Shown here one piece after another: positions 34,732-43,271 of a stretch of DNA of 64,000 nucleotides. The translations under genes and the position numbers were made by a program. This DNA is from Mesobacterium_A hydrothermale. GTDB lineage: Bacteria > Pseudomonadota > Alphaproteobacteria > Rhodobacterales > Rhodobacteraceae. Under the pieces are notes generated by a model. That model ran no database searches, had not been told where the DNA came from, and saw only the letters and a list, made by a program, of their open reading frames with translations. The stretch spans positions 62,001-126,000 of the forward strand of contig NZ_JAYLLH010000001.1 of the NCBI RefSeq assembly GCF_035818635.1, given 5' to 3'. Within the stretch, counting starts at the first letter, position 1. Every line of letters starts with the position of its first letter.

Positions 34732-37700
34732 TCCGCGATCACGGTCCGGCCGGTTTCGGTCCGGGCGCGGTATTGCGGACGATACATATCCTCGACCGAG
34801 GCGGCGGGGTGGTGGAACTCCCCCGGCGACACGGCGCGCACGATATAGGCCAGCTGGAACGGTTTGTCCCCGCGCCAGTTGATGGCCGCGAGGAAGCGGT
34901 CCGTGCGGAACTCGGAATGTTCGGCCTTGCTGGGGTCAAGCCAGTCCAGCGCCCGGATATCGCCCGAGCGCAGCAGGTTCGGGTTGTCGATCTCGAACCC
35001 CGCGGGCAGGGGATCGTTGACCATCAGCCGCGCACCGGTCTTTTCCGCGGGCCGCACCGTCAGCACGACAACCATCCGGTCGCCCATCTTGACCGTGCCC
35101 TCGACCGGTTTTCCATCCATGCCGAAATAGGCGCGTTCGATGGCATAGCCATAACCGCCCGCCGGTTCCGGTGTCAGCGGCACGCCCAGCGTGGTCAGCG
35201 TGATGTCGGTTGGCACGCTGGACGAATTGGTGATCTGCATCGGTTGCAGGTTTGCACCGTCCAGCCGCTTCACGAACGGCCCGCTGACCGGCGCACCGTC
35301 GACGGTCAGCCCGCTGACCGCCGGATCGCGCACCATGGCGTGGGCCGCCAGCAATGCCCATGTCTGTTCCTGCGTCGACAGCGCGCGGCCGCGATCGCCC
35401 AGCCGCTGGGTCAGCACGTCGGTGTTGACGGCAGAGGAGCCGGCTTCGACCGCAAGGCTCAGCAGCCCGGCGGTATCACGCAGGTTGCTGCCGTAATCGG
35501 CGCGCAGCACGGGCGATTCCTGTTCGCCAAAGCTGGCGACGACCCGCCGTGCTGCCTTGGCGAACATCAGGTCGGCGCGGGTCTGGTCGCCATAGGTGGC
35601 CAGCGCCGCCCCAAGCTGTGCCTGCGCCATGACCGTGCCGAAGGCGTCGGCCTTCTGGTCGGCATAGTACCGCAGGTCGCCCATGTTGGCCTGCCCTTCG
35701 CGGGCCAGCACCATCAGCGCATAGGCGATCTCTTCGCCGCCATCTTCGAAATCGGCGGCATAGGCAACGCGGTTGCGCAGGTTGTCGAGCGCGTTGCGCA
35801 TCGCCAGCTGCGGCACCTGATAGCCGTTCACGCGGGCGCGGGACAGGAAATCGGTGACGTAGGCGTCCAGCCAGAAATCCCCGGACTCCGGTCGCCACAG
35901 ACCGAACGATCCGTTGGAGCTTTGCCGGGTCAGAACCTTGGTGATCGCGCGGTCGACGAACGTGTCGATCTTGTCCTGCCCGCCGATCCCCATCGCCGTG
36001 GCAACGGATGACAGGTACAGCATCGGCATCGCCTGCGACGTCACCTGTTCGGTGCAGCCATAGGGATAGCGGTTCAGCGCGGCGATCATCCCCGGCGCAT
36101 CCAGCCGCCCCAGTGGCCCCGCCGACAGCAGCGCCTCGGCGCTGTCCATGCGGAAACCGGCAAAGACCTCTTGATCCATGGTGAAGGTCGCGCCGGCGGC
36201 AAGCGAGAAACGGCGGGTGACGGCGGTTTCGGGGTCGTTGACCCGCACCCCCATCACCAGCGTCTTTTCAAGCCGCTGGCCGTCCGGGGTGGTCAGCGCC
36301 ACGGTCAGGCTGTGATCGCCCACATCCGTGGCCGAAACCGGAACGACCACCCGCGCCTTGCCCTTGTCGGTCAGCAGGACAGAGGCGGGCAGGTTCGCGC
36401 CAAGGGTCAGTCCGTCCGCCGTGATTTCCAGTGGCATGGTGCCGGTCGGGCCTTCGGTATGGACGATTTCCAGCAGCATCCGCGACGTGTCGCCGGGCGA
36501 CAGGAACCGTGGCAGGCTGGCGGTCACGACCACCGGGTCGCGCACCAGAACGTCGGCATCGTCGCCGCCAACGGCGGTCGGCGACCACGCCACGGCCATC
36601 AGCCGCACCGTTCCGTTGAATTCCGGGATATCGAAGCGCACCTTCGCAGCGCCATTTTCAACCGCGATGGGCCCCGAGAAATAGGCCACCAGTTCTTCGG
36701 TCGGGGGCGGGCTGTCCAGGCTCATCGACGATCCGGCATCACCGCCGGACCGCACATTGCCCATCGCCCCGTCCAGCCCGTCGATCAGCCTGCCATAGAC
36801 ATCGCGGATGTCCACGCCCAACCGCCGCTGGCCAAAGTAATGCCCGGCGGGATCGGGGGATTTGAAGCTGGTCAGGTTCAGGATACCCACGTCGACAGCG
36901 GCAACCGTGACCCAGGCCTCTTGCCCGTCGGACACGCCCGCCACCTTGATGATGGCCTCCAGCGGGCCGCGCGGGGCGCTTTGCGCGGGGGCCTCGACCG
37001 TCACGGCCAGCTTGCGCGCGCCGGGGTCTATGGCGGCATGGGCCAGACCCAGCGCACGGGCCGGGTTCTGCCCGGCGGGTACGTCCATCGGCCGGATCAC
37101 CGAGGCGGTGACATACGCGCCTGCCCCCCACTCGTCGGTGACGGCAAGGTCGATCAGGTTTTCCCCCTCGCTCACGTCCACCGCTTCCATGTGGATCACG
37201 CGGTTTGACAGCACGGTGATCAGCGCCTTGCCGGCATAGCGCGGCACCAGTCGCAGTTTCGCGGTGTCACCGATCCTGTAGCCCGGCTGGTCCAGTGACA
37301 GTTCCAACGTGTCGGGGGTCGAAGTGGTGTCGGCGGGCGCATACCAGCCCGAATAGAACTCGACCGAAGAGGCGGTGTAACTGCCGTCGCTGCGCTCCAC
37401 GACCAGTTCGTAGCGACCCCAGTCCACCGGGGCCTCGATCTCGACCGGGCCATTGCCCAGCGTCGCGTTGCCACGGGCGACAGTCTTGCGGGTGGTGAAG
37501 CGTTCCCAGTTCCAGCTGCCGTAAAGCTGATACCACTGATAGCGCGTGGACACGCGGTTCAGGGTCCAGCTGACGTTCATCGGGACCGGATTTAGGTCTT
37601 CGCCAAGGCTGATAAGCGAGAAGGCCGCGTTCGTGCCTTCGGCGACGACACCGTCGAACAGCGGCTTGACCCCCACCAGCGGGCCACCGGGCGCCACCTC

Positions 37701-40157
37701 GCGTTCGATGCGGCGTTCGACGGGGCGGCCAGAGCCTTCGGCAATGCGCACGGTGACATTGGCCTGACGCGGGCGCAGGTCGTCGGGATCGGTGTTCAGC
37801 GGCAGGTCGATGCTGACCTTGCCCTGGTCGTCAGTGCGCAACGATCCGAACCCGTCGGTGCTGCGGGTGGTTTCCGCGTCATAGCGGCCAAAGCGGTAGC
37901 CGGGGAACGCCGCCAACCGGTCAAGGCTGCGGATCCGCACTTCGCCCTCGACCGGAAGGTCGGCGCCGGGCGCCCCGAACAGATAGCGGGCCTCGATCTC
38001 CAGCCGGGGGAAATCCAGCGGGCGCAGCAAACCCTCGGGCAGGGTCAGGTCATAGTCGATGCGTTCGGGGACGAAATCCTCGACCAGCACCCGTTGGCTG
38101 GCCAGCGCGGGCGCGTCGAGATCGGCGAACAGCTCCAGCCGCCAGGCCCCGCGCGGCACCGAAGTGGCCAGCGGCAGGGTGAAGACATGGCCGCCCGCCA
38201 TTCCCCCGTTGCTGAGGTGCCGGCTGTATTCGACGCCATCGGGGCGGGTCAGGATCGCGGTGACAGGCACCTCGTCCAGCGCCCTGGTCTGGCCATCGCG
38301 CAGAAGGGCGGTGGCGTGGATCACCTCACCCGCGCGATAGGCACCGCGATCGGTGGTCAGGAAGGTGTCGATGGCAGGCGAGGGTTCGCGCCCGGCAACG
38401 CCCCGGTCCGACAAGTCGAACGCCGGATCGGTCAACGAGACAAAGGCAAGATCTTCGTCACCCTGCTGCGCCGTGACCATCGCCGGGGCGGATCCGCCGG
38501 TGCCACGCGCCAGGCCGGGGGCAAAGACCGCCACGCCCTGTGCGTCGGTGGTGGTGGTGGCCAGCACGCGGTTGGCTTGCGACAGCAGGCTGACGGTCAG
38601 CCCCGCCATCGGCTCGGCATCGGACAGGCGGCGGGCAAAGACGTGGATGCCATCGGCCCCCGAGAGGGTGGTCAGGCCGATATCGGTCAGAATGAACCAC
38701 TGCGTCGCCGCAGGATCGTCATAGGGATCGGCACCGGGCACCGACGCCTTCAGCGCATAGACACCGGCGGGCAGGTCGCCAATGATGTCGCCCATCGGCA
38801 GACGCGTCAGAACATCGACGTTCAGGCGGTTTTCGACCTCGCCCGTGCCTTTCCAGATGTCCTCGGCGATGTCAGAGGCGAAATCGCGTTCCTCCCATTG
38901 CGACAGCGGTTGGCCGAAATACTGGTTCTGCACCGCGCGCAGCAGGTTGCGGTCGTCGACCCGACGCAGGGTCAGGTCGATTTCCGTCAGGTTGACCGTT
39001 TCCACCGGGATCCCGGCATCCGCGGATTTCGGCAGCACATAGGCCCGGCCCGGAAAATTGACCGAGGGCGAGCGGTCGCGGACGTAGAAGGTCAGCGGAA
39101 CGTCCTTGATCAGTTCCTCGCCGCTGGCGGCGGGCAGCCCGGCGCGGAAGGTGATGGTGTGGCGTTCGCCGTGGTTCACGCCGTCAACGCAGATCCGGTC
39201 GCCTTCGGATTGCACCGCCATGCGGGAATCGGGCACGCGGACATACGGCGTATAGTCAACACCGACCTTGACCAGCGGTTCAGAAAATTCGGCGCAGATG
39301 CGCGGTGAGACGCTGTCGGACTCGACGGTGTGTTCAACAATACGGAACCCGTATTTGCCAATCGCGCTGTCCAGCAGTTCCGTCACCTCGGGACGTGGCT
39401 GGATGGTTTCGGCAAGGCGCAATGCGTCGATCATGTCGCGGCCCCGGCTCAGATTCTCCATCGCGGTCGCGGTATCCATCAGGGCGCTCACGCGAAGGTC
39501 GGCCGTGTCGGTGCGGATATAGGCGTTCAGCCCGGCCAGGAACGCGCGGCGGTAATACTTGCGCGTGTCACCCGATGTGGTGGATTTTTCCGCCGCCAGA
39601 AGTGACAGGCGGGCGTATTCCAGCCACAGATCGGCGCTGTCGGTCTGGGCCAGTGCGGCCCCGGTCCAGTGGACGGCGGTCACGATGTCGCCGGCGTTTT
39701 CTTCGTTGCGCGCGGCATCCAAAAGCGCCTCGGGTGTCCATTGCGCGCCGCCGTGGCGCACCCCCAGATACCCTGCCTCGGACCGCGCGCTGGTCAGGTC
39801 GGCGCTGCTGACGAACCGCAGGTCCTTGCTGCGTTCGGCGGCGCGGGCAACACGGGCGGGATCGTTGTCGATCACCTCTGCGGACAGGGCGCCGTCGAAC
39901 GGCTGACGGTCGGTTACGCCCGACTTGGGAAAGCAGGCATTGGAATTCTTGTTGAAGGTAAAGGCTTTGCAGGCTGGGTCGTTCAGACACAGCGTTTCGC
40001 AGGCATCGCGCGTGGTGTCGAACAGCGGTTGCAGGTCCGAGCCATAGAAATCCGTGTCGCGGGTCACGATCAACCGGCGATCCGGCATCACCTCTCCGGC
40101 CAGGGCGGGCAGGGCGGTGACAAGCATGGCCAAAAAGGCCAGTACCAAACGTTGCAT
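34728..40157 (-). CDS. Alpha-2-macroglobulin family protein with N-terminal PAN domain
   Basis: The 1809-residue protein has a Sec signal (MQRLVLAFLAMLVTA, cleavage near ALA-GEV) without a lipobox, so it should be soluble in the periplasm, unlike lipid-anchored E. coli YfhM. A PAN/apple-like Cys-rich domain occupies about residues 20-105 (CETLCLNDPACKAFTF). MG beta domains follow. The thioester motif YGCTEQ includes Cys1368 and is intact, followed by the helical TED domain. It traps attacking proteases covalently. It overlaps pbpC by ATGA. The bait region cannot be placed precisely by eye. Confidence 0.94.
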   Translation of the reverse strand: MQRLVLAFLAMLVTALPALAGEVMPDRRLIVTRDTDFYGSDLQPLFDTTRDACETLCLNDPACKAFTFNKNSNACFPKSGVTDRQPFDGALSAEVIDNDPARVARAAERSKDLRFVSSADLTSARSEAGYLGVRHGGAQWTPEALLDAARNEENAGDIVTAVHWTGAALAQTDSADLWLEYARLSLLAAEKSTTSGDTRKYYRRAFLAGLNAYIRTDTADLRVSALMDTATAMENLSRGRDMIDALRLAETIQPRPEVTELLDSAIGKYGFRIVEHTVESDSVSPRICAEFSEPLVKVGVDYTPYVRVPDSRMAVQSEGDRICVDGVNHGERHTITFRAGLPAASGEELIKDVPLTFYVRDRSPSVNFPGRAYVLPKSADAGIPVETVNLTEIDLTLRRVDDRNLLRAVQNQYFGQPLSQWEERDFASDIAEDIWKGTGEVENRLNVDVLTRLPMGDIIGDLPAGVYALKASVPGADPYDDPAATQWFILTDIGLTTLSGADGIHVFARRLSDAEPMAGLTVSLLSQANRVLATTTTDAQGVAVFAPGLARGTGGSAPAMVTAQQGDEDLAFVSLTDPAFDLSDRGVAGREPSPAIDTFLTTDRGAYRAGEVIHATALLRDGQTRALDEVPVTAILTRPDGVEYSRHLSNGGMAGGHVFTLPLATSVPRGAWRLELFADLDAPALASQRVLVEDFVPERIDYDLTLPEGLLRPLDFPRLEIEARYLFGAPGADLPVEGEVRIRSLDRLAAFPGYRFGRYDAETTRSTDGFGSLRTDDQGKVSIDLPLNTDPDDLRPRQANVTVRIAEGSGRPVERRIEREVAPGGPLVGVKPLFDGVVAEGTNAAFSLISLGEDLNPVPMNVSWTLNRVSTRYQWYQLYGSWNWERFTTRKTVARGNATLGNGPVEIEAPVDWGRYELVVERSDGSYTASSVEFYSGWYAPADTTSTPDTLELSLDQPGYRIGDTAKLRLVPRYAGKALITVLSNRVIHMEAVDVSEGENLIDLAVTDEWGAGAYVTASVIRPMDVPAGQNPARALGLAHAAIDPGARKLAVTVEAPAQSAPRGPLEAIIKVAGVSDGQEAWVTVAAVDVGILNLTSFKSPDPAGHYFGQRRLGVDIRDVYGRLIDGLDGAMGNVRSGGDAGSSMSLDSPPPTEELVAYFSGPIAVENGAAKVRFDIPEFNGTVRLMAVAWSPTAVGGDDADVLVRDPVVVTASLPRFLSPGDTSRMLLEIVHTEGPTGTMPLEITADGLTLGANLPASVLLTDKGKARVVVPVSATDVGDHSLTVALTTPDGQRLEKTLVMGVRVNDPETAVTRRFSLAAGATFTMDQEVFAGFRMDSAEALLSAGPLGRLDAPGMIAALNRYPYGCTEQVTSQAMPMLYLSSVATAMGIGGQDKIDTFVDRAITKVLTRQSSNGSFGLWRPESGDFWLDAYVTDFLSRARVNGYQVPQLAMRNALDNLRNRVAYAADFEDGGEEIAYALMVLAREGQANMGDLRYYADQKADAFGTVMAQAQLGAALATYGDQTRADLMFAKAARRVVASFGEQESPVLRADYGSNLRDTAGLLSLAVEAGSSAVNTDVLTQRLGDRGRALSTQEQTWALLAAHAMVRDPAVSGLTVDGAPVSGPFVKRLDGANLQPMQITNSSSVPTDITLTTLGVPLTPEPAGGYGYAIERAYFGMDGKPVEGTVKMGDRMVVVLTVRPAEKTGARLMVNDPLPAGFEIDNPNLLRSGDIRALDWLDPSKAEHSEFRTDRFLAAINWRGDKPFQLAYIVRAVSPGEFHHPAASVEDMYRPQYRARTETGRTVIAE

Positions 40158-40295
40158 CCGAAATACCTCCGTTAAAATAATGCCTACACTGCCACGCGCC
40201 GCCGCGCGCTGGCAAGGATTCCCCGGCTTCTTGCTTAAGGGGTTTGTTTACCGGCGTGTCCCATCTTCGCCCTGTCCGAAACAAGAGAAAGACCC

Positions 40296-42473
40296 ATGTC
40301 GCTCGTCACCAAACTGTCGGAAGAACGGCGGGCACGCCTGGCTGCCGAACGGTTGCTGGAACTCAAGCAGGCAGAACTGTTTGCGGCCAATCGCAAGCTG
40401 GATCGTCACGCCCGCAAGCTGAGCGAAGAGATTGTCGAAACCCGGGCCGAGGTTGCCACCGTCCGCGACGAAAACAAGCGGGTGAAATCGGACCTGAGCG
40501 CCGCCAATCAAAAAATCTTGATCGTGGAGCGGCGGCTTTGGCATTCGATCGAGACAATCCAGGACGGTTTTGCGTTTTTCGACGACAGCGACCGGATGAT
40601 CATGGCCAATCCCGCCTACCTGTCCGTTTTCGACGGGCTGGAGGAAGTCAGCCCCGGCATCACCTATCCGCGGATGCTGCAGTTGATGACCGAAGAAGGC
40701 ATCATTGATCCCGGCGCTCAAAGCCCGGCGGACTGGCGCGCGCGGATGCTGACGCGGTGGCAATCGCCGGCACCGGAACCGGTGGTGATCCGGTTGTGGA
40801 ACGACCGGTTCGTGCGCCTGATCGACCGGCGCGGGAATAGCGGCGATGTGGTCAGCCTCGCGCTCGATATCACCGCGTCGGTCCGCTACGAATCCCAATT
40901 GAAGGCGGCGCAGCGCAAGGCCGAGGCCGCCAATCGCGCCAAGTCCAGTTTCCTGGCGAACATGAGCCATGAGATACGGACGCCGATGAACGGCGTTGTC
41001 GGTATGGCGGAACTGCTGGCCGAAAGCACGCTGGACGAAGAACAGCGCCTGTATGTCGAGACAATCCGCAATTCGTCCGAGGCGCTGTTGGTCATCATCA
41101 ACGACGTTCTGGATTATTCCAAGATCGAGGCGGAAAAGCTGAAACTGCACCCCCGCCCCTTCGATCTGGAAAGGTCGATCCACGAGGTGGCGATGCTGTT
41201 GCAACCGACGGCATCGGCCAAGGGGATCGAACTTCTGATCGACTATGACATGTTCCTGCCCACCCGGTTCATCGGTGATCCGGGGCGGCTACGGCAGGTG
41301 CTGACCAACCTGATGGGCAATGCTGTGAAATTCACGGCAAAGGGACATGTGCTGGTGCGGGTGGTCGGTATGGCAGGCGACTGCGGCAAGACCGACCTGC
41401 GCGTCGTTGTCGAAGATACCGGGATCGGCATTCCGCCGGAAAAGATCGAGCACATCTTCGGCGAATTCAACCAGGTCGAGGATGACCGCAACCGACAGTT
41501 CGAAGGCACCGGTCTGGGGCTTGCGATCACCCAGCGCCTGGTTGCCCTGATGGGGGGAGAGGTCTGGGTCAATTCAGAACCCGACCGGGGATCGTGTTTC
41601 GGATTTATCGTCACCCTGCCGGCAGACGAGCCGATCTGCTATGACATCCCGCGCTTGCCCGACAGCATGCGGCGGGTTCTGATCGTCGATGACAACAGCA
41701 CCAACACCGCGCTTTTGACCCGGCAAATGGCGGTGATGGGGATCACCGTGCACAGTTGCCAAAGCGCCGCGCAGGCGCTGGACCGTGTCGGGCAGGTCGA
41801 TGCCGTGGTGGCCGATCAGGCCCTGCCGGACAAGGCAGGCATCGACGTGATCCGCGATCTGCGCCTTGCAGGCGTGCAAGTGCCCGCACTGCTGTTGGCG
41901 CAACAGGCCGCGCCGCTGGCGGCAGAGGTCGCGGGCCTTGGGCGCGCGGCGGTGTTGCAGAAACCTGTCTCGCGGCGGCAGGTCTTTGCGCAACTGGCGG
42001 AGCTTGCGGCAATCGCACCAGCCAAGCCAACGCCGCGGATCACGGGGTCCACCCCCGCGCATGTGCCCGCCAAGCCCGCGCCAGACGCCCGGCTGGATGT
42101 GTTGCTGGCCGAGGACAACCGCACCAATCAGCTGGTCTTTGGCAAGATGGTCAAGGACATGCATATCACCTTGCGCTTTGCCAACAACGGCGAAGAGGCG
42201 GTGCAGGCGGTGCATGACCAGCGCCCCGATATCGTCTTCATGGACATTTCCATGCCCCGGATGGATGGCAAGGAAGCGACGCGCCACATCCGCGCCGCCG
42301 AACAGGGGGATCGCCTGCCGATCATCGCCGTCACCGCCCACGCGATGCAGGGCGACAAGGATCAGATCCTTCAGGCGGGGCTGGACGATTACCTGACCAA
42401 ACCGATCCGCAAGCCCGAGATCAAGCGCATCCTGGCAGAGTGGTTCCCGGCCCGGTTCGGAGCCGATCCGTGA
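40296..42473 (+). CDS. Hybrid sensor histidine kinase (PAS, HisKA, HATPase, two receivers)
   Basis: The 725-residue cytoplasmic kinase has no membrane helix. An N-terminal coiled coil (residues 1-80) leads to a PAS-like domain (TIQDGFAFFDDSDRMIMAN). The dimerisation helix has His225 in NMSHEIRTPMNG, and the ATPase domain has N, G1 (DTGIGIP) and G2 (GTGLGLAI) boxes. The first receiver has Asp507 (VVADQALPD) and Lys in LQKPVS, but Ala replaces the conserved Thr/Ser, so it may be a degenerate module. The second receiver, with Asp650 in FMDISMPRMDG, is complete. No HPt domain is fused. It is divergent from the macroglobulin gene with no cognate regulator adjacent. Confidence 0.93.
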   Translation: MSLVTKLSEERRARLAAERLLELKQAELFAANRKLDRHARKLSEEIVETRAEVATVRDENKRVKSDLSAANQKILIVERRLWHSIETIQDGFAFFDDSDRMIMANPAYLSVFDGLEEVSPGITYPRMLQLMTEEGIIDPGAQSPADWRARMLTRWQSPAPEPVVIRLWNDRFVRLIDRRGNSGDVVSLALDITASVRYESQLKAAQRKAEAANRAKSSFLANMSHEIRTPMNGVVGMAELLAESTLDEEQRLYVETIRNSSEALLVIINDVLDYSKIEAEKLKLHPRPFDLERSIHEVAMLLQPTASAKGIELLIDYDMFLPTRFIGDPGRLRQVLTNLMGNAVKFTAKGHVLVRVVGMAGDCGKTDLRVVVEDTGIGIPPEKIEHIFGEFNQVEDDRNRQFEGTGLGLAITQRLVALMGGEVWVNSEPDRGSCFGFIVTLPADEPICYDIPRLPDSMRRVLIVDDNSTNTALLTRQMAVMGITVHSCQSAAQALDRVGQVDAVVADQALPDKAGIDVIRDLRLAGVQVPALLLAQQAAPLAAEVAGLGRAAVLQKPVSRRQVFAQLAELAAIAPAKPTPRITGSTPAHVPAKPAPDARLDVLLAEDNRTNQLVFGKMVKDMHITLRFANNGEEAVQAVHDQRPDIVFMDISMPRMDGKEATRHIRAAEQGDRLPIIAVTAHAMQGDKDQILQAGLDDYLTKPIRKPEIKRILAEWFPARFGADP

Positions 42474-43244
42474 TCAGGACTCTGTCGTGCGCAGGAAGAC
42501 GGGCTTGTCCGGCTCTGACATTTCGGGCCGATAGCGATAGCCGCCGCTGTCGAAATCAAGGATGCCCGCCGGGTCGGTCAGGCGGCGCTGGATGATGTAG
42601 CGGGCCATCGCGCCCCGGGCCTTCTTGGCATAGAAGCTTACGATCTTGGCGGTGCCGTTCTTGTCTTCCATGAAGACCGGGGTCACCACCCGCAGCTTCA
42701 GAGCCTTTGCAGGCACCGCGCCGAAATATTCCTGGCTGGCACAGTTCACCAGAACGTCGCTGCCGATTTCGGCGGCCTGTGCGTTCAGCGCCTTGGCGAT
42801 CTGGTCGCGCCAATAGTCATAGAGGTTCGCGCCGCGCCGGGTTTTCAACCGGCTGCCCATTTCCAGACGATACGGCTGGATCGCGTCGCGCGGGCGCAGC
42901 ACGCCGTAAAGGCCCGAGAGGATGCGCAGATGATCCTGTGCCCATTCCATTTCCTCTGCGTCAAGGCTGGCGGCCTCCAGCCCCTGGTATGTATCGCCTG
43001 CAAAGGCCAGCGCGGCAGGGCGCGTCACCTTCGCGTCGGGTGTGTCGGCAAAATCCCGGAACCGGTCTCGGTTCAGCCTAGCCAGGTCGTCCGACAGATC
43101 CATCAGCCCTTTCAATTCACCCAAGGTCAGGTTGCGCGCGGTCTTGGCCAGGCGCACGGCATCGTCCTGAAAATCAGGCTGGGTGGTGGGCAGGTCGGTT
43201 TCGCTCCAGTCCAGCCGCTTGGCCGGGGAAATCACAACAAGCAT
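42474..43244 (-). CDS. yaaA: Peroxide stress protein YaaA (UPF0246)
   Basis: The 256-residue protein begins MLVVISPAKRLDW, the signature of the YaaA/DUF328 family. Conserved blocks SGLYGVLRPRDAIQPYRLEMG, NCASQEYFGAV and the FYAKKARGAMARYII segment are present. In E. coli YaaA lowers free iron and protects against hydrogen peroxide, and it is known to bind DNA. Length is normal. Its stop is adjacent to the hybrid kinase stop (convergent). RecQ lies 27 bases upstream on the same strand. Confidence 0.95.
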   Translation of the reverse strand: MLVVISPAKRLDWSETDLPTTQPDFQDDAVRLAKTARNLTLGELKGLMDLSDDLARLNRDRFRDFADTPDAKVTRPAALAFAGDTYQGLEAASLDAEEMEWAQDHLRILSGLYGVLRPRDAIQPYRLEMGSRLKTRRGANLYDYWRDQIAKALNAQAAEIGSDVLVNCASQEYFGAVPAKALKLRVVTPVFMEDKNGTAKIVSFYAKKARGAMARYIIQRRLTDPAGILDFDSGGYRYRPEMSEPDKPVFLRTTES

Positions 43245-43271
43245 GGCAGTCTCCGTTCCGTTGCGCTGGAT

